64,000 nucleotides of DNA from Desulfosporosinus acididurans (lineage in GTDB: Bacteria; Bacillota; Desulfitobacteriia; Desulfitobacteriales; Desulfitobacteriaceae). Location of the stretch: NCBI RefSeq assembly GCF_001029285.1, contig NZ_LDZY01000005.1, positions 248,001 to 312,000 of the forward strand, in the 5' to 3' direction. The notes under the pieces were generated by a model. The model was given only the letters and a program-made list of their open reading frames with translations, had not been told where the DNA came from and searched no databases. Each line of letters starts with the position of its first letter. Within the stretch, counting starts at the first letter, position 1. Shown here in pieces: positions 36,588 to 46,526 of this stretch. Position numbers and translations under genes: made by a program.

Positions 36588-37208
36588 TTACGTTAAATAA
36601 GGATTATCGCGTTTTTCTTCCCCGATACTTGTCTCTTCGCCATGTCCGGGCAATACTCTGGTATTGTCAGGAAGAGTGAAGAGTTTTTCTTTGATCCCAC
36701 GAATGAGCAATTCCATGGAACCACCCGGGAAATCAGTTCGTCCAATGGATCCGGCAAAAAGAGTATCTCCGCTGAACAATCCTTCCGAACTCCAAAGGCA
36801 TACCCCTCCGGGAGAATGACCGGGAGTATGTAACACTTTCAACCGTTCTTTGCCCACTGAAATTTCCTGTCCATCTTCCAAAAGGAAATCAGCACTTTTG
36901 AGAACTATCCCAGGGCCAAAATAACTGGAGAGGTTTTTTCGGCCATCAGTGAGCATTTCAGCATCTCCTGGATGTATCCCTACCTGGACATCTCCCAGCA
37001 GGGTCCTTAATTCATCGACAGCTCCAATGTGATCCACATGCCCATGGGTTAATAAGATATAGTCGATATGAAGACCTTTATCCGTAACCCAACGATGAAT
37101 CATTTTTCCATCAGCTCCTGGATCGATCAATACGGCTTTCTTGCTTTCCATACAAGCATAGAGATAACAATTTGCCCCCATGAGCCCCACCGCACGTCCA
37201 TCAATCAT
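36588..37208 (-). CDS. MBL-fold metallo-hydrolase (glyoxalase II-like)
   Basis: The metallo-beta-lactamase signature THGHVDHIGAV gives the HxHxDH zinc ligands; further His/Asp ligands are in HTPGHSPGG and FSGDTLF. Length (206 residues from the ATG at 37208, chosen for AAAGGAGG upstream) fits small hydroxyacylglutathione-hydrolase-like proteins, whose substrate here is unknown. It overlaps no neighbour but closely follows dtd, as in many Firmicutes. Confidence 0.88.
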   Translation of the reverse strand: MIDGRAVGLMGANCYLYACMESKKAVLIDPGADGKMIHRWVTDKGLHIDYILLTHGHVDHIGAVDELRTLLGDVQVGIHPGDAEMLTDGRKNLSSYFGPGIVLKSADFLLEDGQEISVGKERLKVLHTPGHSPGGVCLWSSEGLFSGDTLFAGSIGRTDFPGGSMELLIRGIKEKLFTLPDNTRVLPGHGEETSIGEEKRDNPYLT

Positions 37209-37221
37209 TGTTAAGCCTCCT

Positions 37222-37671
37222 TTAGAACGTTTTCTCACTGTCCAAAAGAATCGTCACCGGTCCGTCATTAACTAATTCAACGTCCATTTCTGCCTGGAAT
37301 ACACCGGTTTCTACGTGTAATCCTTTGTTGCGAAGCCCTTCTTTAGCTTGCTCAAAAATAATCTTCGCCCTTTCAGGCGGGGAAGCGGCCGTAAAGCTTG
37401 GCCGTTTTCCGCTTCGACAATCCCCGTAGAGCGTAAACTGGGAAACTAACAAAATTTCTCCTCCTGCATCCAAAAGGGAACGATTCATCTTGCCAGCCGA
37501 ATCTTCAAATATCCTCAGCCCGCTGAGTTTATCTACCATCCAGGCAATGTCCGCTTCTTGGTCCTTTAACCCTACACCTAATAAAACCAAAAGCCCTGCA
37601 GAAATTTCCCCGACTGTTTCTCCCAACACTTTTACCGAGGCGCGTTTAACACGCTGGACAACACTACGCAT
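37222..37671 (-). CDS. dtd: D-aminoacyl-tRNA deacylase
   Basis: [15 protein letters not shown] begins a standard DTD of about 149 residues; [17 protein letters not shown] holds the catalytic SQFTL motif and the C-terminal [11 protein letters not shown] the cross-subunit Gly-Pro segment. It hydrolyses D-amino acids from tRNA. The ATG at 37671 follows AGGAGG. It begins just after the relA stop, in the same operon. Confidence 0.95.
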   Translation of the reverse strand: MRSVVQRVKRASVKVLGETVGEISAGLLVLLGVGLKDQEADIAWMVDKLSGLRIFEDSAGKMNRSLLDAGGEILLVSQFTLYGDCRSGKRPSFTAASPPERAKIIFEQAKEGLRNKGLHVETGVFQAEMDVELVNDGPVTILLDSEKTF

Positions 37672-37672
37672 G

Positions 37673-39892
37673 TTACTTTCCTCCTGAGTGAATCCGCTCG
37701 ACATCTGTAATGTCTTTGATCTTGCGAATTTTGTGCATCACCATTTTCAGCTGTTCAAGATTGCGTATCTCTACCCGCAGCTGAATATGAGCCATATTAT
37801 CCCGGCCTACTCGAGCATTAATTCCCAGGATATGAGTCCTGGTGTCTAAGACAGTATTCATAATTTCTGTTACCAACCGCGGTTTATCCAGCCCATGGAT
37901 CTTAATATCCACAGGATAGGTAGAATCTACCTGTTCGGCCCAGACAACCTCAACGACCCGATCCCGCTCCTCTTGAGAGTGATTCAATATGTTGCTGCAG
38001 TCTTGCCGATGAATGGAAACTCCGCGTCCGCGGGTTATATAACCAATGATTGCATCACCCGGCAATGGATTACAACAGCGGGAAAAACGCACTAAGACAT
38101 TGTCAACACCTTTGACCATAACACCATGGGAAGCTTTGCCATAATGACTCTGAGAAGGAGTTTTGCCTTCACTTTGCTGCAACGCAGCTAATTGCAGCTT
38201 TTCTCGTTCATCTTTGGTTAAATCTTCACGCAGGCGCATCAAAACCTTATTAGGAGTCAACACCCCGTCACCGATGGAGGCATATAAGTCATCAATACCC
38301 ACCAAATTCTGACTCTTGCCTATGGCTAAAAGGCTCTCCGGCTTCAAGACTTCTGAAGGATCCAGACCGAGTTTACGGACTTCTCTTTCCAAATTTTCGC
38401 GGCCGCGAATAATGTTGTCCTCACGCTGTTCCTTCTTAAACCACTGACGAATTCTGTTCTTCGCCTGCGACGTTTTGACAAAGGACAACCAATCCCTGCT
38501 TGGACATCCCCCTTGCTTTGAGGTAAGAATTTCTATGATATCTCCGTTAGTCAGCTTCGTATCTAGAGGAACTATCCGGCCGTTGATCTTTGCTCCAACA
38601 CAGCGATGTCCCACATCGGTATGCACTCGATAAGCAAAATCCACAGGGCAGGAATCGGCTGGCAGTTCTACGACATCTCCTTTGGGCGTAAAGACAAAAA
38701 CGGTATCAGCGAATAGATCGATCTTTAAGGATTCCATAAATTCCCCAGCATCCCTGGATTCATGCTGCCATTCCAGAAGCTGCCTCAGCCAGGACAGCTT
38801 TTGCTCGAAATTGACACTGGCCGCTGACCTGCTTCCAGCGCTGCTGGCACAATCTTTGTTGCTTGCTTCTTTATATTTCCAATGAGCAGCAATACCATAC
38901 TCGGAGGTACGATGCATTTCGCAGGTTCGTATCTGAATTTCAAAAGGCTCGCCATGCTCACCTATTAAGGTGGTATGGAGAGATTGATACATATTGGGTT
39001 TGGGCATAGCAATATAATCTTTAAAACGGCCGGGAATGGGTTTCCAAAGGGTGTGAATAATACCTAAAGCTCCGTAACAATCATTGACAGTCTCCACAAT
39101 GACTCGAATAGCCATTAAATCGTAGATTTCACTTAATTCTTTATGCTGGGTAATCATTTTACGGTAAATACTGTAAAAATGTTTCGGACGTCCCGCTATA
39201 TCGGCATAAATCTCAACTTCGGTTAAACGTTTTCGCATCTGCACAATGACTTCATTAATATAAGCTTCCCGTTCACGTCGCTTTAAGGCGATCTTTTCCA
39301 CTAAATCATAATATTCTTGGGGCTTAAGATAACGGAAGGAAAGATCTTCCAGCTCCCATTTAATTCTAAAAATTCCCAGACGATTGGCCAAGGGGGCAAA
39401 TATCTCCAAGGTTTCCTGAGCAATTTCTTTTTGCTTTTCCACAGAATGATATTTCAAGGTGCGCATATTATGCAGGCGATCGCCAAGTTTGATGAGAATA
39501 ACGCGGATATCTTTGGCCATAGCCAGAAACATTTTGCGCAGATTCTCAACTTGTTGTTCTACTTTGCTTTTATAGGCAATTCTTCCAAGTTTTGTGACTC
39601 CGTCGACTAATAAAGCAATTTCCGAGCCAAATTCTTTCTCGATATCTGCGATGGTGTACTCCGTATCTTCCACCACATCATGAAGCAAGGCGGCGGCAAT
39701 CGTTGCCTCGTCCATTTCTAGATCTGCCAAAATCTGTGCGACTTCCAGAGGATGCAGGATATAATCTTCTCCAGAGTTGCGAAGTTGGTTGCGATGAGCC
39801 TTCTCAGCAAATCGATAGGCCTTGTCCACAATAGCCAGGCGAGCTTGTGGAGTCGTCTTTTGTAGTTTTATCCATAATTCCGCGAAGGACAT
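37673..39892 (-). CDS. relA: RelA/SpoT-type (p)ppGpp synthetase/hydrolase
   Basis: The 739-residue bifunctional stringent-response enzyme has an HD hydrolase domain ([14 protein letters not shown]), a synthetase domain ([23 protein letters not shown]), a TGS domain ([14 protein letters not shown]) and a C-terminal ACT domain. The HD motif is intact, so both making and degrading (p)ppGpp is expected. It follows apt and precedes dtd, the usual Firmicute arrangement. Confidence 0.96.
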   Translation of the reverse strand: MSFAELWIKLQKTTPQARLAIVDKAYRFAEKAHRNQLRNSGEDYILHPLEVAQILADLEMDEATIAAALLHDVVEDTEYTIADIEKEFGSEIALLVDGVTKLGRIAYKSKVEQQVENLRKMFLAMAKDIRVILIKLGDRLHNMRTLKYHSVEKQKEIAQETLEIFAPLANRLGIFRIKWELEDLSFRYLKPQEYYDLVEKIALKRREREAYINEVIVQMRKRLTEVEIYADIAGRPKHFYSIYRKMITQHKELSEIYDLMAIRVIVETVNDCYGALGIIHTLWKPIPGRFKDYIAMPKPNMYQSLHTTLIGEHGEPFEIQIRTCEMHRTSEYGIAAHWKYKEASNKDCASSAGSRSAASVNFEQKLSWLRQLLEWQHESRDAGEFMESLKIDLFADTVFVFTPKGDVVELPADSCPVDFAYRVHTDVGHRCVGAKINGRIVPLDTKLTNGDIIEILTSKQGGCPSRDWLSFVKTSQAKNRIRQWFKKEQREDNIIRGRENLEREVRKLGLDPSEVLKPESLLAIGKSQNLVGIDDLYASIGDGVLTPNKVLMRLREDLTKDEREKLQLAALQQSEGKTPSQSHYGKASHGVMVKGVDNVLVRFSRCCNPLPGDAIIGYITRGRGVSIHRQDCSNILNHSQEERDRVVEVVWAEQVDSTYPVDIKIHGLDKPRLVTEIMNTVLDTRTHILGINARVGRDNMAHIQLRVEIRNLEQLKMVMHKIRKIKDITDVERIHSGGK

Positions 39893-39918
39893 AGGGGAAC
39901 TCCTCTCTTAGAAGCAAG

Positions 39919-40437
39919 TTACTCTTGATATTCAACCAAAGAGAAAATTGGATAATCCACTAATTTTTGACGTCCCTTTAAAAAAGTAAGTTCAATCAGG
40001 AAACCCATACCCGCAACTTCGGCGCCGATTTTGGTAATTAAATTTGCCGTAGCAGACATAGTTCCGCCGGTAGCAAGCAAATCGTCAACAATAACGATTC
40101 GTTCACCTGAATGAATTGCATCCGCATGGACCTCCAAGGTATCGGATCCATACTCCAGAGCATAGGTTTCGCTAATGGTTTGGGACGGCAGTTTTCCTGG
40201 TTTTCTTACGGGGACGAAGCCTATCCCTAAGGCATAAGCGACAGGTGCGCCCAGCAAAAATCCCCGCGCCTCGGGACCGACAATCACATCGGGCTTCCAC
40301 GGCTTAATTCTTTCAACCATTTCGTTAACAGCTGCCCGATAAACGCCGCCCTCTTTAAGGAGTGTCGTAATATCTTTATACGAAATACCTTCCTTGGGAA
40401 AATCTGCTATGACACGGATGTGTTCACTAAAATTCAT
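39919..40437 (-). CDS. apt: Adenine phosphoribosyltransferase
   Basis: [24 protein letters not shown] and the PRPP-binding motif [14 protein letters not shown] identify Apt, which salvages adenine to AMP. The product is 172 residues from the ATG at 40437; an upstream in-frame TTG gives an eight-residue extension without family support. GGAAGGACG is the likely ribosome site. It lies between recJ and relA. Confidence 0.95.
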   Translation of the reverse strand: MNFSEHIRVIADFPKEGISYKDITTLLKEGGVYRAAVNEMVERIKPWKPDVIVGPEARGFLLGAPVAYALGIGFVPVRKPGKLPSQTISETYALEYGSDTLEVHADAIHSGERIVIVDDLLATGGTMSATANLITKIGAEVAGMGFLIELTFLKGRQKLVDYPIFSLVEYQE

Positions 40438-40491
40438 AATTTTGCCGTCCTTCCTTATCAATTTCGCCTCAAATTTTTAATTTTTTTCGCC

Positions 40492-42927
40492 TCAAATTTT
40501 TATTTTTTCTATAAGTGCTCTTTGAAAGTTTATAGCTTGCTCATACCGTTGTTTACTATATCGATAACGAATCGAAGTATCAAGATCCAATTTGATGTTA
40601 ATCGGTATCAACTCTAAGGTAATTTTTTCGCTTCCGCCAAGGCAGCGAATAAGCCCCAATTCCTCAAAGATTTTAAGAGCTATCCTCAGACCCTGCTTAA
40701 CTTCCGAGTCAATGTAAACTTCAAAAGGGTTTCGTTCCTGTGCCAAACTTCTAAGTTCCCGATAAAACTGAATCAGTTCGTCACGTGTTAAATGTCGGCA
40801 TCGTTTTCGTACCCATTCTTCTTGAATTTCTTGACTGCCAACGACGACTATTTGATAGATCCCCAGTTCGTGCAGTTTTTTAATTGCTGCTTCAAATTCC
40901 TCTTCTGAGAGCGGAAGGCCAAGGATTAAACCCAAGCCATCATTTACTCTCAAATTGTTCAGATCAGCTTGGGAAGGCGATTGTTCATGCTTTGGAGCTG
41001 AAGGGAAATACTTCAGGATTAAGGAGTCCTCCCAAGGTTGACATTGAGATTCGTTCTGTAAAGCATCCCATAGCCAAATTTGTCTTCTCTCCTCCGCTGA
41101 CCATGCATCAGGAAAGAAATCTTCCCAGTTCATCCAGAGAATATCATCACTTTCCTGAGCAACAGCAATTTGTTCCCCAACCTGGTTTTCATCACTCTCA
41201 ACAAAACCGTCAGAATCATCCTTAACCAAATCTGCCTTCGGCAAGATGTCCTTGATCATTAACTGCACTTTGTCGAGACCTTGAAATGTGTTCCAATCCA
41301 AGCTAAAGGCCGCATCCAGCCTGGGTGAGTGTGATAATTCAGAGATCCTGTCGCCTAAGCGAAAGGCAATTCCCTCGTATTCACCATGATTTCCAAAACG
41401 AAATTTTAAATGATTTCGTTCTTTGCCTACTGCATTCAAGGAATAAACTTCTAGTCCCTGCACTGCTAGAATCGGACCGGGATTACCAAAGCCAAAAGGG
41501 CCTAATTGCTCAAGTTCATGAAGCAGTTCAGAGGAAACCTCATCAAGGGAGACCTTGCGATCAATCTGTAAAACCTCTTGAAAAAGTGATTCTTCAAAGG
41601 CTTTAGCTTGTTGATTAAGTCCTTCCCTCAGACCTGGAATATTATCTGTTAAAAGAGAAAACCCCGCAGCCGCGCTATGTCCTCCAAACTTAATTAATAA
41701 ATCAGCCTGAGTCTTTAATTGTTCCAATACCGGATAGCCAGGAATCCCTCGGGCCGACCCTTTAGCTTCCGTTCCTTCTTCTGAGATCATAAATACCGGC
41801 CGATAATAACGTTCCACTAAACGAGATGCAACAATCCCAATCACTCCATGATGCCAATGATCGGACGAAAGTACAATAACTCTAGGCAGCGGTTCCTTCT
41901 CAAGCATAGCAATCGCTTCAGTCAAAATCTCTTTCTCAGTATCTTGCCTTGCTTGATTTTCCTTCGTCAACAAACGTGCCAGCTCTGCTGCTCTTGCTGA
42001 ATCATCTGTCAAGAGGAGTTCAAGCCCTTCGCGGGCACTATCCATACGGCCCACGGCATTAATCCTTGGCGCTACCATGAACCCTATTTGCCCGGCCTTA
42101 AGAGGTTTGTTCCTAAGACCGCATTCTTCGAGCAGAGCGTCTAACCCCGGGTGACGAGTCTTTTCCATTTGGCGTAGGCCATGATAGACAAAGACCCGGT
42201 TTTCACCGATCAAAGGCACTAAATCGGCAATTGTTCCTAGAGCTGCCAGATCAAGAAGATTTCTTTCGGTTTGGTATTCTGTGCCGCCATTCCCTAAAGA
42301 CTGAATAAGAGCCTGAGCTAATTTGAAAGCAACGCCCACACCGGCAAGATCACGAAAGGGATAACCCGAATCAGCAATCTTAGGATTTAATATCGCGTAG
42401 GCTTCCGGCAAAAGCTCAGGCGGCTCATGATGATCTGTAATAATAACATCAATATTCAGTTCCCGGGCAATCGTTACTTCAGAAACTGCTGTCACGCCGC
42501 AATCGACGGTGATAATGACCTTAACATTTGCTTTGGCTGCTCGTCTAATTGCCTCTTCATGCAAACCGTACCCCTCATCTTGTCGGTGAGGAATATAGGC
42601 TACGGCCTGAAAGCCAAGATCCGTCAGTACTTTGTATAATAAAGCGGTACTGGTAACACCATCAACATCATAGTCTCCATAGACCAGTACCTTTTCTTGC
42701 TTTTTTAAAGCCAAGGTCATACGTTCTATAACTTGCTCCATATGCCGAAAACAGAAAGGCGAAGCTAAACTTAAAACTGTTGGATGCAAAAATTCAATAA
42801 CGTTCTCAGGATCTCGAAGTTTCCTTTGAGCGAGAATATCTGAAACGATAGTCGAAAGACAAAGTGATTTGCTGATGATTTTTGCCATATGCTCTGGTGT
42901 CGATTTCAATGCCCATATTCGTTTCAC
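40492..42927 (-). CDS. recJ: Single-stranded-DNA exonuclease RecJ
   Basis: The DHH phosphoesterase motifs are present: VYGDYDVDGVTSTALLY, VDCGVTA, VIITDHHEPP, and DHHA1 GGHSAAAGFSL, followed by an OB fold. About 250 extra C-terminal residues match the Firmicute RecJ extension. The 811-residue enzyme degrades 5' ends of single strands in repair. The start is a GTG after AGGGGG. It precedes apt. Confidence 0.95.
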   Translation of the reverse strand: MKRIWALKSTPEHMAKIISKSLCLSTIVSDILAQRKLRDPENVIEFLHPTVLSLASPFCFRHMEQVIERMTLALKKQEKVLVYGDYDVDGVTSTALLYKVLTDLGFQAVAYIPHRQDEGYGLHEEAIRRAAKANVKVIITVDCGVTAVSEVTIARELNIDVIITDHHEPPELLPEAYAILNPKIADSGYPFRDLAGVGVAFKLAQALIQSLGNGGTEYQTERNLLDLAALGTIADLVPLIGENRVFVYHGLRQMEKTRHPGLDALLEECGLRNKPLKAGQIGFMVAPRINAVGRMDSAREGLELLLTDDSARAAELARLLTKENQARQDTEKEILTEAIAMLEKEPLPRVIVLSSDHWHHGVIGIVASRLVERYYRPVFMISEEGTEAKGSARGIPGYPVLEQLKTQADLLIKFGGHSAAAGFSLLTDNIPGLREGLNQQAKAFEESLFQEVLQIDRKVSLDEVSSELLHELEQLGPFGFGNPGPILAVQGLEVYSLNAVGKERNHLKFRFGNHGEYEGIAFRLGDRISELSHSPRLDAAFSLDWNTFQGLDKVQLMIKDILPKADLVKDDSDGFVESDENQVGEQIAVAQESDDILWMNWEDFFPDAWSAEERRQIWLWDALQNESQCQPWEDSLILKYFPSAPKHEQSPSQADLNNLRVNDGLGLILGLPLSEEEFEAAIKKLHELGIYQIVVVGSQEIQEEWVRKRCRHLTRDELIQFYRELRSLAQERNPFEVYIDSEVKQGLRIALKIFEELGLIRCLGGSEKITLELIPINIKLDLDTSIRYRYSKQRYEQAINFQRALIEKIKI

Positions 42928-42948
42928 ATTATACCCCCTAGATTACCA

Positions 42949-43899
42949 TTATAATTTACCCTTTGGTTTCTGGCAATGTTGGCAGGTATGACTTGTACCA
43001 TCTTCAAGAGGGCATTGCTCTTCCCGGTTGCTGCATGGCTCTGCGTGAATCAGAACATGAGTACCCTGAAGTTTATTATTAATTTCTTCTTCTATCCGAT
43101 CACAAAGATCATGAACGTCAACCACAGTAGTATATTTCGGGACAACTAAATGTAAATCGACATGTCTTTCGGCGCCCGCCTTGCGTGTTCTTAATTTATG
43201 AAATTCCACGAATTCCTCGTCATGAAGTCTCAAAACTTCGGATATGATCTCTCGCTCTGTCTCAGGTAAACTGACGTCAACAAGTGGGGAAAATGCTTCT
43301 TTCGTTAAGTCGAAGGAAGCCTTAATTATCAGCAGCGCGACTCCCAAGGCCACTATAGGATCTAAGATTAACCAACCGGTAATCTTCATGAGTAAAAGCC
43401 CACAGAAAACACCCGCCGATGTATACACATCCGTTCGTAAATGCAGGGAATCTGCTTCTAAGGCGACGGAATCAGTTCGCTTAGCAACTCTCATTAACTG
43501 AGCCGATACAAAGAAATTAATAAGTGCCGATAACCCCATTATAACGAGACCTATCCCTAAATTATCAAGGGCTAAGCTGCCGCCAGCCCAAATTAAGTAA
43601 GCTTTCTGGATTGCTTCAACAATAATCATAATGGCTGCCACGAAAATCAAAAGCGCTTCAATAGTACCTGAAACATTTTCAATTTTTCCATGCCCATAGG
43701 CATGACGTGAATCGGCAGGCTTCTCGGATTGTCTTACTGCAAAAAGAGCAATAACTGCAGCAATCAGATCAATCCCTGAATGAATACCATCGGATAAAAT
43801 GCTTATTGACCCACCCATTAAGCCAATAATTACTTTTGCTATAGTAAGAAAGGTATTTGATACTACTGACAAAGTTGCAACCTGCGTCTTTGCATTCAC
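42949..43899 (-). CDS. Cation diffusion facilitator with Cys/His-rich C-terminus
   Basis: The 316-residue protein has six membrane spans and two HxxxD metal sites (SDGIHSGID near 35-45, SLHLRTD near 150), the pattern of zinc/manganese/iron CDF exporters. The C-terminal cytoplasmic domain ends in a cluster of Cys and His (EQCPLEDGTSHTCQHCQ) probably sensing or loading metal. It stands alone 21 bases upstream of recJ, and a hairpin lies behind its promoter region. Confidence 0.92.
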   Translation of the reverse strand: MNAKTQVATLSVVSNTFLTIAKVIIGLMGGSISILSDGIHSGIDLIAAVIALFAVRQSEKPADSRHAYGHGKIENVSGTIEALLIFVAAIMIIVEAIQKAYLIWAGGSLALDNLGIGLVIMGLSALINFFVSAQLMRVAKRTDSVALEADSLHLRTDVYTSAGVFCGLLLMKITGWLILDPIVALGVALLIIKASFDLTKEAFSPLVDVSLPETEREIISEVLRLHDEEFVEFHKLRTRKAGAERHVDLHLVVPKYTTVVDVHDLCDRIEEEINNKLQGTHVLIHAEPCSNREEQCPLEDGTSHTCQHCQKPKGKL

Positions 43900-43957
43900 T
43901 ATGTTTGTCCTCGCTTTCCGGCAAATCCCCTCAACTTGCCCTAAGAACTTATAAAGA

Positions 43958-43990
43958 AATGGGACTTCTTAATTAAAAGAAGTCCCACGG
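43958..43990 (-). terminator. Hairpin terminator between the membrane-protein gene and the CDF gene
   Basis: TGGGACTTCTT and AAGAAGTCCCA form an 11-bp stem with a short A/T loop, followed on the minus strand by ATTTCTTT. It likely ends the transcript of the small membrane protein. Confidence 0.65.
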
Positions 43991-44114
43991 ATTTCTCCGC
44001 TGCCCCAACCTTAGCGAGCCCAGCTATAATGCCTGACAATTTCAGTATATGTTAAGAATACCAAATAGTGCAACTTATAGCAAGCATTTTATTAATATTC
44101 TATGACCAATTTTT

Positions 44115-44561
44115 CTACAAAGTCATAAAATTTCCAAATATAATTCCGCCAATACCAAGAATTATGCGCATGATTGTCGGGGCAAAGCCCCAGAGAAAAT
44201 GTCGGCTGTCATTTTTCGGGACTAATCCCATCCCTGCTACAAGAATCCAGATAAAAATTGCCGCCACCGGCGTCAAAAATGCTCCAAAGACGACCAAGCC
44301 AATTAATCCCCCAACTAAACCGCTGACAACTTTGGTTCTGCTGGTTATTTTCCCAAGAATAAGCAGTGACAAAACGCCAAAAACTCCGCCAAAAAGCAAT
44401 GGGATTTCCCAATGCCAGAATTGTCCTAGTGAATGTACCGCTGAGTTTACTATTGAAAGGACAGCTACAGCGGCCACAGTTCCTCGTATTCCTCCAAAAA
44501 AAATTAATCCTGCAGAAAAAAGAAAAAGGACCTCAACTATAACTAACTGAATGAATCTCAT
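44115..44561 (-). CDS. Small hypothetical membrane protein
   Basis: I do not recognise the family. The 148 residues form about five hydrophobic segments (roughly 1-22, 26-46, 52-70, 78-112 and 125-147) with short loops and a basic PKNDSRHFLWG segment near 115-125. It lies between the CDF gene and the YjcZ-like array. A broken long-track repeat or export signal was not seen. It could be a DUF456-like or holin-like protein, but I have no firm evidence. Confidence 0.6.
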   Translation of the reverse strand: MRFIQLVIVEVLFLFSAGLIFFGGIRGTVAAVAVLSIVNSAVHSLGQFWHWEIPLLFGGVFGVLSLLILGKITSRTKVVSGLVGGLIGLVVFGAFLTPVAAIFIWILVAGMGLVPKNDSRHFLWGFAPTIMRIILGIGGIIFGNFMTL

Positions 44562-44767
44562 TCACCCGCTCGCCCCCGACCTTTCTTTGCTGCTAGTATG
44601 GCCGATTTTATCCAATCTAATCCATTTCTATATTTAGCGCAATAGTTAGCTGGTCGGTACCTTAGTCTTATAGTTAGTGCACAAACAGGAGAAGAGTATA
44701 ACGATCATGTTACACCCTTCTCTTCTGACCTTATTTTTTATAATTTGATCACCTAATCTATCTTAAC

Positions 44768-44857
44768 TTAGAAGATAACTCCTAAAGCAATTAAAATTAA
44801 GACTGCGATAGCAATGATTCCAACTCCTACACAACTACCAAAACCATAACCGTACAT
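44768..44857 (-). CDS. YjcZ-like micropeptide 1
   Basis: A 29-residue peptide, MYGYGFGSCVGVGII at the start, then one hydrophobic helix ending IALGVIF. A GGAGGTGA site lies 5 bases upstream. Gly/Tyr-rich heads with such a tail are typical of YjcZ family sporulation proteins, which are thought to sit in spore or cell membranes. It is last in an array of four. Confidence 0.8.
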   Translation of the reverse strand: MYGYGFGSCVGVGIIAIAVLILIALGVIF

Positions 44858-44882
44858 TAAATCACCTCCGAACTTGTTTTAC

Positions 44883-44996
44883 TTAGAATACAATACCTAA
44901 GGCGATAAGCAAAAGAATGATGACAACGACGATTCCAATACCTGCTCCAACACCAACACCAGTTCCACATCCAACTCCAGCTGCTCCAAAAGCCAT
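44883..44996 (-). CDS. YjcZ-like micropeptide 2
   Basis: A 37-residue peptide, MAFGAAGVGCGTGVGVGAGI, followed by a Val/Ile/Leu-rich helix ending ALGIVF. GGAGG lies 8 bases upstream. It belongs to the second sub-type in this array (MAFG head), with the same closing motif as micropeptide 4. Confidence 0.8.
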   Translation of the reverse strand: MAFGAAGVGCGTGVGVGAGIGIVVVIILLLIALGIVF

Positions 44997-45037
44997 TTTT
45001 AAAACCTCCTTCAATCTCTTTATATTAAAATTCTAGT

Positions 45038-45175
45038 TTAGAATATAACTCCCAGCGCGATAAGAATAAGAATTGCAATAGCTATAATGCCAACACCAAC
45101 CCCGTAGCCAACTCTTACAGGAGCTACGGGCGCACAACATCCAGCTCCATATCCAGCAGCACCATATCCGTACAT
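45038..45175 (-). CDS. YjcZ-like micropeptide 3
   Basis: A 45-residue peptide with head MYGYGAAGYGAGCCAPVAPV, then a helix ending IALGVIF, close to micropeptide 1. It has two adjacent cysteines. AAGGAGG lies upstream; an overlapping ATGTAATG makes a start-stop pair just before the true ATG. Confidence 0.8.
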   Translation of the reverse strand: MYGYGAAGYGAGCCAPVAPVRVGYGVGVGIIAIAILILIALGVIF

Positions 45176-45208
45176 TACATAACCCTCCTTATTCATTCAA
45201 AAGAAATA

Positions 45209-45334
45209 TTAAAACACAATACCCATTGCGATTAAGAGAAGAATAATCACAACTACAACAGCAATACCTGGTAAGAAATTAGGTGTGCATACAACTCCGT
45301 CAACACCATCAACAGGACCTGCTCCAAATGCCAT
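45209..45334 (-). CDS. YjcZ-like micropeptide 4
   Basis: A 41-residue peptide, MAFGAGPVDGVDGVVCTPNF, then a hydrophobic helix ending AMGIVF. GGAGG lies 8 bases upstream. It is the first of the array in transcription order; intergenic gaps of 25-42 bases between the four genes suggest one transcript. Confidence 0.78.
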   Translation of the reverse strand: MAFGAGPVDGVDGVVCTPNFLPGIAVVVVIILLLIAMGIVF

Positions 45335-45482
45335 ACTAACTACCTCCTACTTGAAACGTTTATTTCTGGGCTCACTTTAAAATATGCTGCAGAGCAAGAA
45401 TTGTTAATATTTAACTGTATTACTTTTTATTTCAAAATAAAAATGCCCTTCAAAAGTTCTGAAGTGCATTTAAGGCATGTAT

Positions 45483-46337
45483 TTAATAGTTCGGATTTTG
45501 CAGACGATGAATAAACTCCTTCATTCCCATATTTGCATAACAGTATACTCTATGAACATGATAAGCATCTGTATTAGAATCGGCCCATCCGCGAAGAGTA
45601 GTAAAAGCCATGAGATACCCCGCTTTTTTCACTGCTCGAACTACCGTATTATTGAAATCTCCAAAAGGATAGGCAAAATAATCGACGGAATGGCCTAATC
45701 CCTTTTCTAGAGCTTTCTTGGAACTTTCCAGCTCGCTTAAAATTTTCAAGGGAGACAATTTTGTCAGGTAGGTGTGATCCCTAGTGTGGTCCGCTATATC
45801 CCAGCCATTAACTGCAAGCTCTTTAAGCTGGGGCCAAGTCAAAAAACCCTTCCCATTAATATAACCTGATATCATAAAGACCGTAGCCGCATACCCATAC
45901 TTCTTTAAAATAGGATATGCCGTTTGATAATTATCCTCATATCCATCGTCAAAGGTAATCACAAATGGCTTCTCAGGAAGAGCGCCTCTTTGATAAAGAG
46001 ATTTATATAATTGATTTAAGGTTATGCTATGATAGCCATGATCATGTAAATAGACAATCTGGGCTTCAAATTGTTCTGGTGGCATTCTTACTTCGTTATT
46101 TGCCTCTCTCATAACAGAATGATAATAAAGAATGCGTATATATCGGGGAGGCGTACCAACTCTTTTATCCTGCGGAGTTTGAGATAAATTCGAGGATGGC
46201 ATTAAATCGACGCTCAAAGCGGAAGAATTTGAGGCCTGAACCTTAGTGGTGTTTAAGGCTGGCTTTTTAAAAGTACAGCCGCTGGAAATTAGTATCAGAA
46301 CAATTAAGATTAACGGTCCAATGGTTTTCTTGAACAT
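45483..46337 (-). CDS. Polysaccharide deacetylase lipoprotein
   Basis: The signal ends ISSGC, a lipobox, so the protein is anchored outside the membrane. The NodB domain shows ILYYHSV, FVITFDDGYEDN with the Asp-Asp pair, DHTRDHTYL with metal-binding histidines, and FAYPFGDFN. It should remove acetyl groups from a cell-wall or exopolysaccharide substrate. It resembles PgaB/PdaA-type short members; 284 residues. It stands alone between the YjcZ-like array and the sec genes. Confidence 0.9.
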   Translation of the reverse strand: MFKKTIGPLILIVLILISSGCTFKKPALNTTKVQASNSSALSVDLMPSSNLSQTPQDKRVGTPPRYIRILYYHSVMREANNEVRMPPEQFEAQIVYLHDHGYHSITLNQLYKSLYQRGALPEKPFVITFDDGYEDNYQTAYPILKKYGYAATVFMISGYINGKGFLTWPQLKELAVNGWDIADHTRDHTYLTKLSPLKILSELESSKKALEKGLGHSVDYFAYPFGDFNNTVVRAVKKAGYLMAFTTLRGWADSNTDAYHVHRVYCYANMGMKEFIHRLQNPNY

Positions 46338-46411
46338 CGCGTCTCTCCAAAAAACAACTTTAGTTTATTCCTGTATAGTTTGCCATAATTAGTCTTATTT
46401 CAAACTCCTCC

Positions 46412-46446
46412 AGTGAACTCGTTACGCTAAAGCTGAACATCGGGGC
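46412..46446. repeat. Diverged dispersed repeat, copy A
   Basis: AGTGAACTCGTTACGCTAAA and the following GCTGAACATCGGGGC resemble a second stretch at 58320-58354, matching at most positions. It lies between genes and next to a terminator. Confidence 0.5.
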
Positions 46447-46467
46447 CACTACGCTTCCTGACAGTAT

Positions 46468-46506
46468 AAAAAAACGACCCTAAGACTAATTCTTAAGGTC
46501 GTTTTC
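46468..46506 (-). terminator. Rho-independent terminator after secF
   Basis: AACGACCCTAAGA and TCTTAAGGTCGTT pair with one mismatch; the minus strand then runs into a T-rich tail (TTTTTTTATA). Confidence 0.88.
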
Positions 46507-46526
46507 TTATTCTCGATTGATTGCAT

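Noticed and set aside
44068-44550. Plus-strand open frame of 160 codons, Pro/Thr-rich
   Set aside because: It is antisense to the small membrane protein; the Pro/Thr richness comes from reading hydrophobic codons in reverse.
44640-44735. Possible terminator after the micropeptide array
   Set aside because: AGAAGAG/CTCTTCT can pair, but the loop is long and no T run follows, so it is not listed as a terminator.
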